From NCBI RefSeq assembly GCF_022682495.2, contig NC_071389.1, positions 58,612,239 through 58,676,238 of the forward strand: DNA of 64,000 bases, given 5' to 3'. The notes under the pieces were generated by a model that was given only the letters and a program-made list of their open reading frames with translations, did not search any database and was not told where the DNA came from. Below are positions 1-12,530 of the stretch, one piece after another. Each line of letters opens with the position of its first letter. Positions within the stretch are counted from its first letter, which is position 1. The translations under genes and the position numbers were made by a program. Origin of the DNA: Desmodus rotundus (lineage: Eukaryota > Chordata > Mammalia > Chiroptera > Phyllostomidae).

Positions 1-545
1 CCCTTTGCTATTAGAAGAGAAGAAAAAATATTTCCTGAACCTTCTTAGGGTCCTGAGTCCAGGAAAAATAAACTGAAAAAGATAGTTTAACAGGAGAAAA
101 GCATACAATTATTTAATACAGAGCATATAATTATTTAATGTAATACATAACACAGAAGGCTGCGTAAGGAAATGAAGACCCAAGGAAACTTAGGCCTGAC
201 GATACTTCTGCTAGGTTTGGTGAAGAATAGGCATTTTTATAGAAACTTGAAAGGTTCAGAAGAATGAGGAAAGTGTAGTCAAGAGTGGGGGTGACACTGA
301 GCAATGCCTGTGGATAGGATTCTTCTTGGCGTCTCTCTGTCTCCTGAGATAAGGGTGCTTCTTTCCCCTGGGCATAAGGAAAGCAGCTCTTACACAAGGG
401 TTTTATGACGTCAGTTGGGAGAAATGAAGACAGCTGAGAAGGAAAGACTCTTCTCTTCCTGCTTCTGAAATTTTTTAAACTCCTCAGGCTCAAAATATCC
501 AATGTGCCAAGGTGCAGTGTTTCGGGATAGCATGTCCTAAATCCT
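1..545 (-). mobile_element. Probable LTR of an old endogenous retrovirus, antisense, cut by window edge
   Basis: Read on the minus strand, the segment has the order of an LTR. A U3-like part lies at the high-coordinate end, a TATA-like TATAAAAA sits at 234-241, an AT-rich stretch with a degraded polyadenylation-type signal lies near 90-150, and a pyrimidine-rich 3' part runs off the window start. The text resembles mammalian ERV LTR consensus sequences, but I cannot name the subfamily. A 146-codon minus-strand frame (131-571) lies inside it and has no domain; it is not a gene. No internal retroviral region is visible to the right, so this is probably a solo LTR or an LTR whose provirus lies outside the window. 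Confidence 0.45.
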
Positions 546-636
546 ACCACTGGGCATATTATGGGTGTCATCTCATTTAATTCTCACCATGCTCTCTGCA
601 GTACTGGCTGAACTAATAATGCGGGGAATTCCCCAG

Positions 637-868
637 CCGGAATGCTGGGATTCCAGTCCCTCTTATCAACTGTGTGACAAGTGACTTGCAGGGCAGCTTT
701 GTTAACCTCCCTTGTCTCAGTCTTCTCATCTGCAGACTTGTGGCAATTATTACATCTACCTCACAGGGTTGCTGTGAAGACTGACTATGTCAACACCTTT
801 GAAATGTTTAGAACCATGGAGCCATGCCTGGCACAGAATAAATGCTCAATAAATGTTACTATTTTCGT
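637..868 (+). mobile_element. MIR SINE, nearly full core plus 3' end
   Basis: The conserved MIR core is visible (ctgtgtgac, then cttgtctcagtcttctcatctg, then cctcacagggttgctgtga). It is followed by the shared MIR/L2 tail (gcctggcacagaataaatgctcaataaatg). MIR is an ancient tRNA-derived SINE. Divergence is heavy and no TSD can be read. A short antisense MIR-like scrap may adjoin it at about 550-620. Confidence 0.85.
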
Positions 869-1376
869 TATTATTATTATTCCACTTTCCAGAAGATGAC
901 ACTGAGGCGAACTCAATTGTTCCTGTTCATACTCTAGCATCAGAACAGGAACTCAAACACACATCTGTCTGGCTGCAAAACCCATGTTCTTACCACAGTC
1001 CTTTACTGCCTCAGGTTTCCAGAACCATCTCTCCTACTTCCTACACAGGTGTGTACTAGAAGCTCCAGTCAAGTCAGGTTATTCACAAGATGCTTTGTAT
1101 TTTTTTCCTTTCTTTTTCTTTCTTTTCATAGTCTACCTCTCCTGAAATAGTTCCTTCCTCTCCTACCTCTTCAATGATCTCAGCCTTTTAAAATCCTACC
1201 CCTTTCTGTGAAAGGCCACTTTCTTTGTGATACCATCATTGACCCTCTTCTTTCATCTTCCATGAAAAGGCAACTGTGATCTCTCTGTGTCTGAATAAAC
1301 ATATGTGTTATGGTTGTTATCGTATGTGTGCCTTTTATAGATATATGTGCACCTACAGTAGAAACCAGGATTTTAT

Positions 1377-1534
1377 TTATTTATTTTTAGGGAGAGGGGA
1401 TGGGATGGAGAAAGAAAGGGAGGGAAACATCTTTATGAGAGAGAAACATTGATGTTTCCTGACCCAGGAATCGAACCCAGGATCTTTCAGTTTACAGGAT
1501 GATGCCCAACTCACTGACCCACACCAGTCTGGGC
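1377..1534 (-). mobile_element. Ves-type bat SINE, antisense, with TSD
   Basis: The minus strand starts with the tRNA-derived head (gcccagactggtgtgggtcag...) and carries a B-box-like ggatcgattc-type motif. A CT-rich segment follows, ending in a TAAA-rich tail that appears as ttatttattttta at the left. Imperfect 17-bp duplications AGAAACCAGGATTTTAT (1360-1376) and AGAAACCATGGTTTTAT (1535-1551) flank it at 15 of 17 positions, which fixes both ends. Ves SINEs are a bat lineage family, so this is one of the main taxonomic clues. Confidence 0.88.
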
Positions 1535-1934
1535 AGAAACCATGGTTTTATGTTTAAAAGTCCACCAGATATTACCTTGCCTAATGACTGTTTTCAGAGC
1601 TCCAGGTTCAAAGGAGTCAGTCCAGAGTGCCAGAGGCAGCTGGGAAAGACTGAGTGGGTGGACCTGTGTCCTCCTTACACACACCCACACCTCTTCAAAC
1701 AGAGTGTCCCCTTTTCATCTGTTTCATATATTGGGGTAAATGTCTATAGGCATCCTATAATAATAAGTTATTGTCTTCTCTCTCCCACTACATCTCCAAC
1801 ACTTTGTGGGAGTAGAGAGTCTGAGGAATAGCCTGTCTCTAGCAGCAACCAGCTCAGGGCCTTGACAGACATACTGCTTGTGCAAGGCAGGGCCACCGAG
1901 GGAAGACACCCTGAGCTCAACACCTGAACATATC

Positions 1935-2098
1935 CTGTCTCAAACATTTAACCTTTGGACATCCTGCGAGGTAAGCATTCTTTTCATTTAAAGATACAAT
2001 ATGGAGGTTTACCTCAATGAAGTTAAGAAATCTGCTCATGTTTACACTGCTAGTGAGAATCAGGAGAATTCAAACTGAGATCTGCCTGGCACAGATTC
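1935..2098 (-). mobile_element. MIR SINE fragment, antisense
   Basis: An antisense MIR core pattern is visible. It has an aagatacaatatggagg segment (the antisense of 'ccccattttacag...'), then gaagttaagaaatctgctcatg...cactgctagtgag, then a gaattcaaactgagatctgcctgg head. It is strongly diverged. Confidence 0.65.
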
Positions 2099-2099
2099 T

Positions 2100-4320
2100 G
2101 GATGTCAATGTATTAAGATTCAAATCCCTGTCTATCTCTAAATAGCTCTATAACCTTCCTGAATCTCACCTTCAGAGCAGGCATAGCCATACCTCTAAAC
2201 CTTGTTTCTAGAGTTAGAGTCTGTGTGCCAGATGTTTGGCTCTCAACCAAAGTTGGCAAGTGATATTTTCATTATACTCTCTACCACAACGTTTTCTGAG
2301 AAATCTTGAAGTGCCTTGACCTCTGAATCTTCTTCAGCAACAGGTACTAAAGAGCAGCATGCTGGGACACTTTGCTCCACACCCGAAGTGATTTTAAAAT
2401 GTTCTGAAAGCCATGCGGTTTTTACCAGGGACAGACAGCAATTCAAGGCTCCAGTACGAGCCAGCTTTGTTTTGTAGCACAACCTAGATTGGGTAAACTC
2501 GTCTGCTAAAGAATTTTTTTCATGGTTAAAATATCCTGAGACAAGTATCACTTCTATCCCAGTCCCACCAAGCCCCTGGTCCTCTATGTCCTTCCTTTCC
2601 TGGTAGGAGGAGCAGTCAGTTCGGAGGGAGGGCGGTGTATGTGTCCTTATTTCACTGCTATGAGGTCAGGTCATTATAAAGCATAAAAATAAAAGAATGC
2701 AAAGTCAAAGCCCCATCTGCTTCCGGAGTGACCTTGATAGGCTCACTGCCATATGATTTTACCATATGTCAGGTAGTACATTCATCGATGTCGAATCATG
2801 TCTTATCATTTGTTTGGATATATAAACATTGTATTGTCTGTTTTTAAATGCTTGCTCTGACTATGCAACTTGCTTTGTGAATGCCTATTAGTTACATGTT
2901 GGATATTTGTTGCACCTGTCCCCAAAAGAGCATGCCAATGGAAATGAAAGAAGTAAACTTTGAACTCAGAAGGGAACTATTCTACAAAAGAATTTAGCAT
3001 AAAGATTGTTTTGTTGTTTTTTTTTTAATCTGTCTAGATCTTCCCCTTCTAAAATTTGGATTATGTTCTTATCTGAGAACCCAGTCAAAGTAGTAGTTGG
3101 TTCCTTTTATCAACCTTCCCAGAGGACACATTCATTTTTTAAAAATGGATGGCCAGAAGACGCGCACCATGGAAGACACTAGAACATCGCTGTGTATGGA
3201 AGGGCTCTTACTAAGCACCAGTTCATGGCTGACTAATGGCTTGTAGATGGCTGCTGCTTGTCACCGTCACCCTTACCCTTTCTTTCGGTGCACACTTTCT
3301 TCAATGCATCCAACTGGTTTAACACGTTGTAATCAGATGTCTCATAACTGATTTTCACAGCATGTATCAAAAGTAGTTCTAAATTACTTTCTTTCACTGA
3401 CATTAATTTGGGTAATGAGTCATGAATCAATGTTGATTGAGAAAATGGAGCCTTACATACAATGAAATGCTGTTTGTGTGTGGGAAAGCACATTTTTGCA
3501 AAGAAAACCATCATTTCAATACATAAATATTCTCAGAATCTATCACCTTGCCCGTGCCTGATGTAATCACTACTGATGATTTTCAGATTGATAGTTGTCC
3601 TTTTGACACTCTATTACCAAATACCACACGGTCATATTTTCTTCCTCCCAAGTAGAGAATCCACTACTGATGTGGATATATTCTAAGAATTTGGATTTAA
3701 AGTTTCCTTCATTAAGTATGCCCATGTTAGAGCTGTGATCCAAAGGAGACAGATGACCAAAGGATACTTCTTAAGTTTACACTTGTTTGAGGGGTTCAAT
3801 TGGTTTTATCACTCTGCAGAGCAATGACATGCTGTCTTTTGTGTATTAGATCTACCATCCGCTGCTTGTTTTCCAAACTGTTAATAGGTTGTACTGAGTA
3901 ATCTGCACTTTCTTTGTGACCCAAGAGAACTCACTGAGCTTGGAGGTACAATCTGTGACTCTGGGGCAGTTTTTCTCTGGGTAAAGCTAATAAAGCCCTT
4001 ATTAGTGCTGCCCTCACACCGACCGAGCCGACACCTCCACAAGTAAATAGTTTATTTGCACAGAGCCACATTCAATCTCCAAATCAGTTCTTCCTGTGTC
4101 ACAGTGGAGAGGTACCCTCTGGTGAAAACTCAGAGAACTTTCAATAGTTCTTATAAGCTTCCTTGTCCAGGTTTTAGGGGAAAAGGGATCTTTGAAAAAG
4201 CTCAAACATAAAATTCAAAGGAAAATAGAATCTTGCGAAGACCTAATACAGAGTATTAATATCCAAATACAGATGTATTATTCTGTTTCTCTAAAATTGT
4301 CATCAACATTAATAAATTTG
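2100..4320. other. Unassigned AT-rich unique sequence
   Basis: I see no convincing repeat or exon here. Minus-strand frames at 2243-2551 (102 codons) and 3233-3514 (93 codons) have no recognised domain, no splice context and average composition, so they are treated as chance. A T-run lies at 3013-3027. Confidence 0.4.
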
Positions 4321-4324
4321 GTAA

Positions 4325-4430
4325 AAAAATATTTATTGACTACCCACTTTGGATAGATAAAATATACTTAGGGTTTGCAAGGCATACAGTCTAGTGGGGA
4401 TCAAGATAAACAATAATAATTCAGCATCAG
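4325..4430 (-). mobile_element. L2 3'-end fragment, antisense
   Basis: The antisense L2 tail wording is visible: atatttattgactaccca, then ggcatacagtctagtgggg, then agataaacaataat. Diverged and short. Confidence 0.5.
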
Positions 4431-5564
4431 AGTGAAATTACAAGTTTCAGGGAGGGCTTTCTGAATGTGTTAGCAAATCATCAAGGGCGGAAAGTTCTCT
4501 AAGTCGAAAAGATCCATTTTTCCTTCCATTTTATTTAAACATATTCCTCTGTAGTATTTTAAACACTATGTTTAATTCTATGTGTTCCTAGACTCTTCAC
4601 ACCTCCTCTTTTACCTTTTTTATCACTACAAATGTTCTGAAAATAAATATTGAAACTTAAATATTTTAAGTGTTTAAAGTATTTCTGTAAGCCCTACCTA
4701 GGAAATTAAAAAGTGTTACTATCACCTTTGTAGCAATTAAAAACTTAAATCAGAGTGAAGGTAAGTCCTATTTGGTAGTAGCATTAGACTTAAAGCAATA
4801 TTCCAGGTTCCTTAACTGCTAATGATCTCTTCCTTTGGCTTCAAGCCTCATGCATCTTGCCTATTAATCATTAGAGGTTCTTGGTTGCCCAGGTATTTGT
4901 AGGACTACAAGAGCTTCAGATGATAAGAGCTTTTAGAAAAATAAGGGTGAAGAATCCTGAACTATTCTTTGGGGAAAAAATGTATGTAAATACACGTCAT
5001 TGAAACCACTGAAGATACAGTGGAGTAAGTTGTTTTGAATCAATGACATCATTTGCAAAAACTAGATAATCGACTATGTAGTTCAAACGTTAACTTTTTT
5101 TTTACCTTACACAGCTTGCATACAACAACTAACTTTACTGATCTGTCTTAAATCATTTAAAATCATCTAGTTGTGGCTAATTATTCATAGGTTAATGCAT
5201 ATAGTCTCATTGTAAATAATTTTGAATCTTACCAGACAAGTACTACCCACTTGTGATGGAATAGAGGAGAAAAAAAATGGAATACAGTATGCCTGAGTGG
5301 TTTTCAAGTACTGCTGGTAAAGTCGCTTCTCTGTCATTTGGTAATAGTATACTGGTCGAATTCTTCTGGACTAACCACTGTATTTTGGTTGTTCTAAGTT
5401 AGGCCTAATTGATTGATGAGCAGGTGGTGAGCATTTGGCCATTTGTTCTTGCTGTTAAATGTTCCATTTGTAGGGTCCGGGCATTTGCTGGCCATATTAA
5501 TTGTCAAAATTGAGTGTAGAAGCATGATAATGGAAGAGGATGTCTTAAAAATTGGCTCCTTAGT
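4431..5564. other. Unassigned AT-rich sequence
   Basis: Low-GC sequence with scattered homopolymer A and T runs. I see no repeat family, splice-flanked frame or RNA gene. Confidence 0.4.
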
Positions 5565-5846
5565 CAATAGGTACAAACTTTCAGTTATAAAATAAATAAG
5601 TCACAGGAATGTAATGTACGGCATGATGACTATCATTAATAATACCGCAAATTTGGAAGTTGCTAAGTGAATAAATCTTAAAAGTTCTCTTCACAAGAAA
5701 AAAATCTGTGACTATATATGGTGATGGATGTTCTCTAGACTTCTTATTGTGGTGACCATTTTGCAATATATACAAATATTTAATCATTATGTTGTATACC
5801 TGAAACTAATACAATCTTGTTTATCAATATACCTCAATTTTTAAAA
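5565..5846 (+). mobile_element. Old L1 3'-UTR fragment (L1M type)
   Basis: The sequence matches the familiar old mammalian L1 3' UTR wording: aggtacaaacttt.cagttataaaataaat, later gtgatggatgttctctagactt, then cattatgttgtatacctgaaactaatac, ending in an A-rich stretch. Only the 3' end is present, as expected of a 5'-truncated copy. The same sequence type recurs at 49110-49412. Confidence 0.8.
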
Positions 5847-6895
5847 AGTGGCTCCTTGTTCTCATAGCACTTCCTGTACATGATTTATATATTTTTTTCA
5901 AGTATGGTAGATACATACGGTGAGTCCATGTTGTTTAGTGTGGTGTTGATTTTTGAAGGGTGGAAGGAGGATGTCCGTCTTTGATTAAGTTATCACATGT
6001 TCACAAAGCTAGAAGGACTGATATGCTGCTGCTCTTAAGAATGATATTAGGTTATAAAATATCTTAAAAACTGTCAAAAGAGAATACTGCACACTGTGTC
6101 TTTTTTCTTTTTATTAACCATTTTAATTTTTAAATTGTTCATATCTAGGGAATCTTTGTATTTTCCACAGTGCCTGCACAATACCTTATAACTAATACTC
6201 AAAGAAATATTTATCACTTAAAAAAATAAAAGAATAACTTCTTCATCCTAACATATATCTCATATTACTAAAATATATGATATAGCAAGATAAGCTGTAC
6301 CCAAGACTTATAATAAACATATTTTTCTCATGTTTTCCTAATTCAAGATGATGTTAAAATCTACGTGTGTATGCGTACCCCTCCCAGAAAAGAAAAAAAA
6401 TACAGGCAGAGAAACCCATGATTCCACTCTAGTTTCACTATAATAATGTTGATTTGCTTCCTTCTAAAATAATCAGGGTCATTTAAAAAAAAAATACAGC
6501 ATGTAGTGATTAGAATATGCATTCCGTGAATGGTACCAAACATTTTTGTGAATCAGATTCTTTCAATTCTCACAAGTTTCCCTAACCAGGCATAGATTCA
6601 AGAAATTTCTCAGTTGATTGCTTTGCTTACCAGAGAATGATCGAAAAAGAACATACACTAAGTCTCCAAAATCTATACAAAACTTTCTGAGGGCACAGAT
6701 AATTGATACAATTTAAGGAACTATTTTTATTTTAGTCTGTGAATGATAGTATTGCATTATCATTTTCTTCTCTCTGTTCCTCTCTAGTCCTAGAATACCC
6801 ATAAATACATATCTGTGTCTAAACTCATTTAATTTATTTATTATATTTATCTTGGTAGAACTTTAGACTGAAACTGATTTAATACATGTGGTGTT
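5847..6895. other. Unassigned AT-rich sequence
   Basis: No gene seen. A weak L2/MIR-like tail (agtgcctgcacaatacctt, then ctcaaagaaatattt) occurs near 6165-6215. It is too short and too diverged to annotate separately. Confidence 0.35.
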
Positions 6896-6899
6896 TCGG

Positions 6900-7062
6900 T
6901 CACATTCATTTATTTTATATGTATTTACTGAGTCGCTATGCTGTAGCAGGTACTGAACTTGATGCTGAGAATACAATAAAAAATGAATCTGACATTGTGC
7001 CTTCCCACAAGGATATCGTAGTCAGAGGAGGGAGGAATGTAAAGAAGGAAAGTAAACACTGT
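6900..7062 (-). mobile_element. L2 LINE 3'-end fragment, antisense
   Basis: Antisense L2 tail: tatgtatttactgagtcgctatg, then caggtactgaacttgatgctgagaatacaataaaaaatgaa, then ccttcccacaaggat. The order and spacing match the L2 3' UTR read backwards. Confidence 0.65.
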
Positions 7063-9040
7063 GTGGCTCAGACAATAAAAAAGAGCTGATGGAAGGCACA
7101 GTGATGACACAGAGATGAAAATGGTTCATAATGAACTCTGCATGGAATTGTAAACGAGAAAAAATGCTTCAGAGATAGATGAATAAACTAAATCTTTAGG
7201 ATTTAGTAGAGCTTGTCAAGTGAACACAATTCTCGTGAATACCATTCCAGGTAGGGACACACGAAGATGCGTTACACAAAGACCATAAATAAGTACCTTG
7301 AAATCACAGAGGAAGTGTCTTAGTATGTAAGTAGCATTTTCCTTTCAAAATTGATAGCTTATATGTTTTCTATGTGCATATATGCCAAAATATTGAATCC
7401 TTTTGACCATTCTCTTTAAATAAGTTAATATCTCAGCTGAGAAGTACTTTATTTCTTAGGGAGCAATGAAGTCATTAAGTTCCCATGAAGGCATTATGAA
7501 TCCCAACTTCAGTTTTAAAATGCCACCGCTCACACAATGCTGTTTGTCACTGGAAAGAGCAGCTGCAGTCCACATTGGGCCTTCCTCCTCCGTGGGTCTG
7601 GGAAATCTGTATCTCCGTGTGGCAATGGATGTTCTCTAGACTTACCGAGGTGATCGTTTCACAGCATGTACTTTTCTTTCCTGGAAACCTCTCCCTTTGT
7701 GCACTAGCTTTGGCAATTAACCCTCTAGTTATGTTCCTGCGTATATTTAATTTTTGATCTCCTGAAGAAGGAACCATAAAATGAACATGTTATATAAAGA
7801 TGGTTTTACAATAGGAAGCAAGCAGCTGCTATTGACTGACCAACTTTCCTGGGACTGCCTTTCGTCTGTCAACAGGTTCTCCTTATCCTCCCTGACATCC
7901 TTTTTATGCGATTCTCCATTTAAAATTGCAATTGCAAATGTCATCCTGGATACCAGCAACATGTGAAAATTTAGAATTCACTTTTGCATTCTTAATCTAC
8001 CTCAAAATAAGCATGATTTTGAGGGTCTGTGTGAGTATGTGCGGTTTTTTGTAAAATTCAGCATTCTAAAAAGAGCACTGTCAAAATAAAGGGGCATAAT
8101 TAGTGTAAAATTATAACTTAATGTGCAGGATACACTTACTTTTAAAATAGTATAAATAATAAAATTTGCATCTACTGCATATTTATAAGTTCTATTCAGT
8201 ATTATTTATGCACCACCGTGGTAAGATTTAGGTAACTTAATTTAAATATAATGTCTAACCCTCAGTAAATTATTATTGAAAAAATGTTGGATTTTCAAAC
8301 TTTTTGAAATCATAATCAAATCTATTTTCAACAACTCTCCGATAAAATCAATCAAAGTACTCTTACATTGTACTATTAAGTGAGAAAATTGCCGTAACTA
8401 ATTCATCAGCTTCACCCTAGGATGAAGTGTTCCACATATGCAAATTTTCCTGACAATTGTCGCTTGCCCTCTTCTGTATTTCATGAAAATCAAATGTGAT
8501 AAAGTATAAAAAGTGCTTTGTATACTTTAAAATGTATTATAATGGATAGTATTATTTTTATTATGCTACAAACTTGCTTTTAGATAATTTATAGAAGCAT
8601 TTCTAAAATATAGACTTCCTTTCCTTCTTAAGTAGCATATATGGAATATAATTTTGCCTATATTTTTTTATCTGAGATTTATAATTGTCAACATTCGCCG
8701 TGGGATTCTGCAGTTTTACAAAAGGCACCTTCTGCAATTCTCGCCCCTGAGAGTGGCCCCACCATGTTCTTTCAGTTCTTTGTCTGGGGTGCTCTGTCCT
8801 CCCCCTTGGTGAAACCTCCAGTCAGGTTGGCCTTTTTCATCCCCCCTCTATCCTGCCCTCTTCTTCTCTTTCTAGTTTACTAATTGCATCTGCTGTGGTT
8901 TGGGAAAACAAATGAACAAGTCCATTTGATTGTGTCTAAATAGGAAATTGGTCTGGGTGTGGACCAGTCAATTCCCGTAAATCTTGGGGGATGTGCTTCA
9001 TTATAAGACTTTTGGAGCTTATATTTAGGCTACTAAATGT
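7063..9040. other. Unassigned sequence with one L1 3'-end scrap
   Basis: Positions about 7622-7670 (atggatgttctctagactt, then gaggtgatcgtttcacag) resemble the old L1 3' UTR seen at 5565-5846. The rest is AT-rich with no recognised element. Short overlapping frames at 7547-7966 on both strands have no domain. Confidence 0.4.
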
Positions 9041-9044
9041 GAAC

Positions 9045-9180
9045 TCATTGAACAAGTACTAATTGGCCAGCATGTTTCAAGCACATAATTAGACAGACAT
9101 GACCCTTGTCTGCATGAAACTTACAGTCTACCTGGAGAGGCAAACGTACAACAGGTGAATGGATAGGTGCTATGAAAAAG
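9045..9180 (-). mobile_element. L2 LINE 3'-end fragment, antisense
   Basis: Antisense L2 tail pattern: ctcattgaacaagtactaattggccagc, then gacagacatgacccttgtctgcatgaaacttacagtctacctgg. The 'cttacagtcta' stretch is the usual L2 landmark. Confidence 0.65.
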
Positions 9181-9639
9181 AAATGCAGGAGGCCCAAAGT
9201 ACATTTAAATGAGGGCGCCTGAGCTAATCTACAAAGCCTTCTCATTAAAACTGAGACTTGGGGGAGGGGTTGAATTAAGGGGGGCAGATAAAGAAAACAG
9301 CATATAAGGAAAGTGTGTAGCATTCAGAGAATTTTTTCTTTATTTCCAGAATCGCCCAACTAGGTGAAATGGCCAACTTAAAAGACCTCTTAATAAATGG
9401 GTAGCTTGCTACATAATTTCTGTAAGAAATTTTAAAAATTCCTTTGATGATTGGCTGTAATCCAACCTATTTTCACCTGCTTCTCCTTCCAGAACTTGAG
9501 GGAACAAACTCTCCTCTAAATTCTCAATGCATTTGCTATTTAATTGCGGAACGTGACTCCTCTGTAACAAGGCCACTTATGCTGCCTTACCTTGAGGACA
9601 AATTTCCAATTCCAGAGTGCACCCTGCTCTCAGTCAGAC

Positions 9640-9836
9640 CGTAGGACTCCCACTGACGGCAGCCGGAGCCGTGCCTGTGTGTGCAGGGAGGCGCGCTGCC
9701 CTCCGTGTCACTGTCAGGCTCCTCTGGCACAGAGCCGGGAAGCCCTAGTGTGGGTGTGAGTCTCTACGGAGACGTTGCTGCGGGCAGTGCCGCACTCGCC
9801 GCGGTGTGAATGGAAGCGGAGAAAAACAGACGAAAA
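9640..9836. promoter_or_regulatory. CpG-dense patch in a CpG-poor window
   Basis: I count about 17 CpG dinucleotides in about 200 bases, including gcgcgc and ccgcgg, while flanking kilobases have only a few per kilobase. No repeat family explains it and no coding frame crosses it. It could be a small CpG island acting as a promoter or enhancer, a GC-rich insertion of unknown type, or a region kept unmethylated in the germline. The promoter reading is inference only: no TATA box, initiator or downstream exon could be tied to it. Confidence 0.35.
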
Positions 9837-10348
9837 GGAAGGGCATGTCATCTGGTCTAGCGCCCTTTATCCCACCCTACTGAAAGGAGGGGTAGGAGCA
9901 ATTGCACGCGTTCTTTTTTTCAAGACTAGATGTTCTATTTCATAAAATCATCAACTTTACATCCACAGATTGATTTTTAATAATTACCAGACCTCCTGAT
10001 ATATACAAGGCCTGGGCAAAAGTACAAATGGAAGCCCGAACTTGGGACCAGCCCAAACCCTCTTCCCACCCCCTGCTCCATTCTGCAGGGCAAGAGGCCC
10101 ACCAAGCATGTCTGGTCGCCATCTCTCACCTGCTCTCCACTGTAGACGGCCCCACCTTTACCAGGGAGGAGACCCAAGTTGGCCTTGGAAATGAGCTTCA
10201 GGCCATTGGCACAGGGAATTTCTGGAAACACTTGCTCTCACCACTCACTAAACTACACTGCATTAGACAATGGGGAAATTTGTAATGGTTTGGAAGTTCA
10301 GAAGCATGGGTTTTAAGGATGAGAGGGCTGTTCAACTGGTATTTAAAT
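9837..10348. other. Unassigned sequence
   Basis: The stretch 10000-10240 has higher GC and open frames on both strands (9977-10231 minus, 10028-10285 plus). None has a recognisable domain. It may be a repeat I do not recognise. Confidence 0.35.
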
Positions 10349-10491
10349 TAGTGCTTGTCAAACTTAGAATCATCCAGGGATCTTGTTAAAATGCAGATTC
10401 TGAGTCAGTAAATCTGGGGTAGGGCTCCAGAATCTGTGTTTCTAACAAGTTCCACGTGATGCCTGTCTGTAGAGCACGTTTGAGTAGCACA
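10349..10491 (+). mobile_element. MER5A-type nonautonomous hAT transposon
   Basis: The characteristic MER5A text is present in order: cttgtcaaacttagaatcatccagggatcttgttaaaatgcagattctg, then gagtcagtaaatctggggtagggc, then tttctaacaagttcca.gtgatgcc, then a decayed right terminal repeat. MER5A is a short nonautonomous element mobilised by hAT-Charlie transposases before the placental orders diverged. Confidence 0.88.
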
Positions 10492-10499
10492 GCCTATGT

Positions 10500-12530
10500 A
10501 AATATTTCTGGTTTCCGTAGAGTATGGGTGTGTTTGTGTGTGCATTCTGTTATATCAGGAAAGGAAATTGAAATACTGTGTGTAAAAAGGAAAATCACGT
10601 GAGCATAAGTTTAAAAGACACAGCTTTTAGATCTATTATTATTTAAGTTTCTCATCTCAGATGGTGTCCTAGACAACAGCCTTTCATACCTATTCTTCCT
10701 TCTTATTAATTCATTATGAGTGATGTCCCATGTTTTATCTTTGAATTGGGTGCTCAAGAGTTGCTTTAGCAAACTTCTAATACTATATAGATTTCTAAGA
10801 TACATATTACAGCCAATGGAAGACTAAATGTCTTCTGGTGTAGAAAAAAGGTTTTGATTAGATCTAAACAGCTGTCATCTCTGAAATTTTTCTCTCTAAA
10901 TCATTTTCTGCTTTCAACAAGCTCTTATATGTTGCTTTCTTGGATGGATGCTGATTGTTGGTACCCTTTTGACCATTTGTGTTAACTGTGTCCTGTGGCA
11001 CAGAACTAATACATATTTAAGAACATCTTCACTAGCTTAAAAAGCATTCGGCTTAGAATACTTTTACTCTGGGCTCTTCTCTGCCATAATAACTATTTTC
11101 CTTGTATCGAGCAAAATGCAACTACGTGAAGAAGGACGGGGATACCATGGGTTGCACTACTGAAAGCAGTTTTAAAAGCTGTCATTAAAGTTATCGTTGT
11201 GCATTTTACCTAGAAGAAATGTAATCTAAAGGATTTTCAAAAGCAACTTTATTTCAATTATCAAAGTACCTGGACTTGTGGGAAGTGACAATTTAAAACG
11301 TTAATATTGAAGCAAGATTACATAGTGGAAAATTGGCTAATGCGTTAAGGATAAATGTATTTCTAGATTGTGTAATTCTACATTTTAAAAATAAAGTGTG
11401 AAATATCCTACTGGGTATTGGACTAACCCTCCCCTTGAAAATTTATAGATTATTAACTGAAATGGCAGTTTTCTTGTTAGTCTTGATCAAAGTGACTTGG
11501 GAAAGTCTAAAAACATGTGAAACTTGATTGCACATTTTATTGCTGGTACCATATCGACTGGCCACCCATATGACGGAGAAATCGTCACTGTGGACTAGTT
11601 CCAACTAGCCTTGGGGAAGAGTACACTGAGGTAACCTTTAGAAAACCTTTATTTGTTTGCCTCATTTAATCAAGTGACTTTTATAATTTTTTAGCTTTTA
11701 GCCGTATTTATTTCACATAATGAGAAAGAAAAATTCTTCTATTATTTAAACAAAGAATATCCAAGCACTCAAAATTTTTATTTCAAGACCCAAATACCTA
11801 CCTTTTCCATAAATTTTATCTGTTTTGTTTTCAATGAAAAAACAAAGACATAAACAGAAGAATTTGACTTGTTCTCAAAGTAACCAGTATTTGTCTTCAG
11901 AATACTGAAAATCCGACCTCTCAAAACCCTATCCATTTTTCAAGACACAATAAAATCCCTTCTCTTCCAGGAAACTTGTATGCCTCACCTTAGAATTACT
12001 TTCCTCTCACTCTCTGTGCTCTGGCAATAGAATTTATGCATGTCTAGTAATAGGCCTTGTGTACAATCTTTATGGGATGCAACTAGATGTGTTTGCTCTG
12101 GAAGGTAAGCTCCTGTGGAACAGAAGTCACTGATTATATATCTTTCATTTAATTTGCTTAAATAGAAACTAAATACATTTATTGAAATTAAATGCATTTA
12201 TTTAAATGTATTTATTATTTTAATTTTTCCAAAAGAAGCATAACCCAATGCTGTCTAATAACAAGCGTATAGTGTATAATGCTTGAATTGAATCTTTATA
12301 ATTGTTAAGGACTAGATGAATGCATTGTGGGGTGATCCACTTTATTTACTAAGATCACTAAACATCATGTTGACTTTTTAAGAAATGACCCATGGTAAAT
12401 GATTTGCATAAATTATTAGAGACCTGGCAATATCCAAAATTTAATGTTTGAATACAATTTGGATAAATTAAAGCCACATTTTAAAAGGTTTTGTGTCTAA
12501 TGAACCTCTGTTTTTCCTTGTTCCCAGTTT
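10500..12530. other. Unassigned AT-rich sequence
   Basis: No repeat or gene recognised. At 12171-12223 there are inverted copies of AAATACATTT and AAATGTATTT around a palindromic AAATGCATTT, probably local AT-rich sequence dynamics. Confidence 0.35.

Noticed and set aside
131..571. 146-codon minus-strand open frame
   Set aside because: It lies inside the LTR-like segment, has no domain, and its length is reachable by chance in repeat-derived DNA.
2243..2551. 102-codon minus frame considered as a transposase fragment because of an AWLSEHFK segment
   Set aside because: The similarity to Tigger-type transposases is limited to a few residues and the neighbouring residues do not follow.
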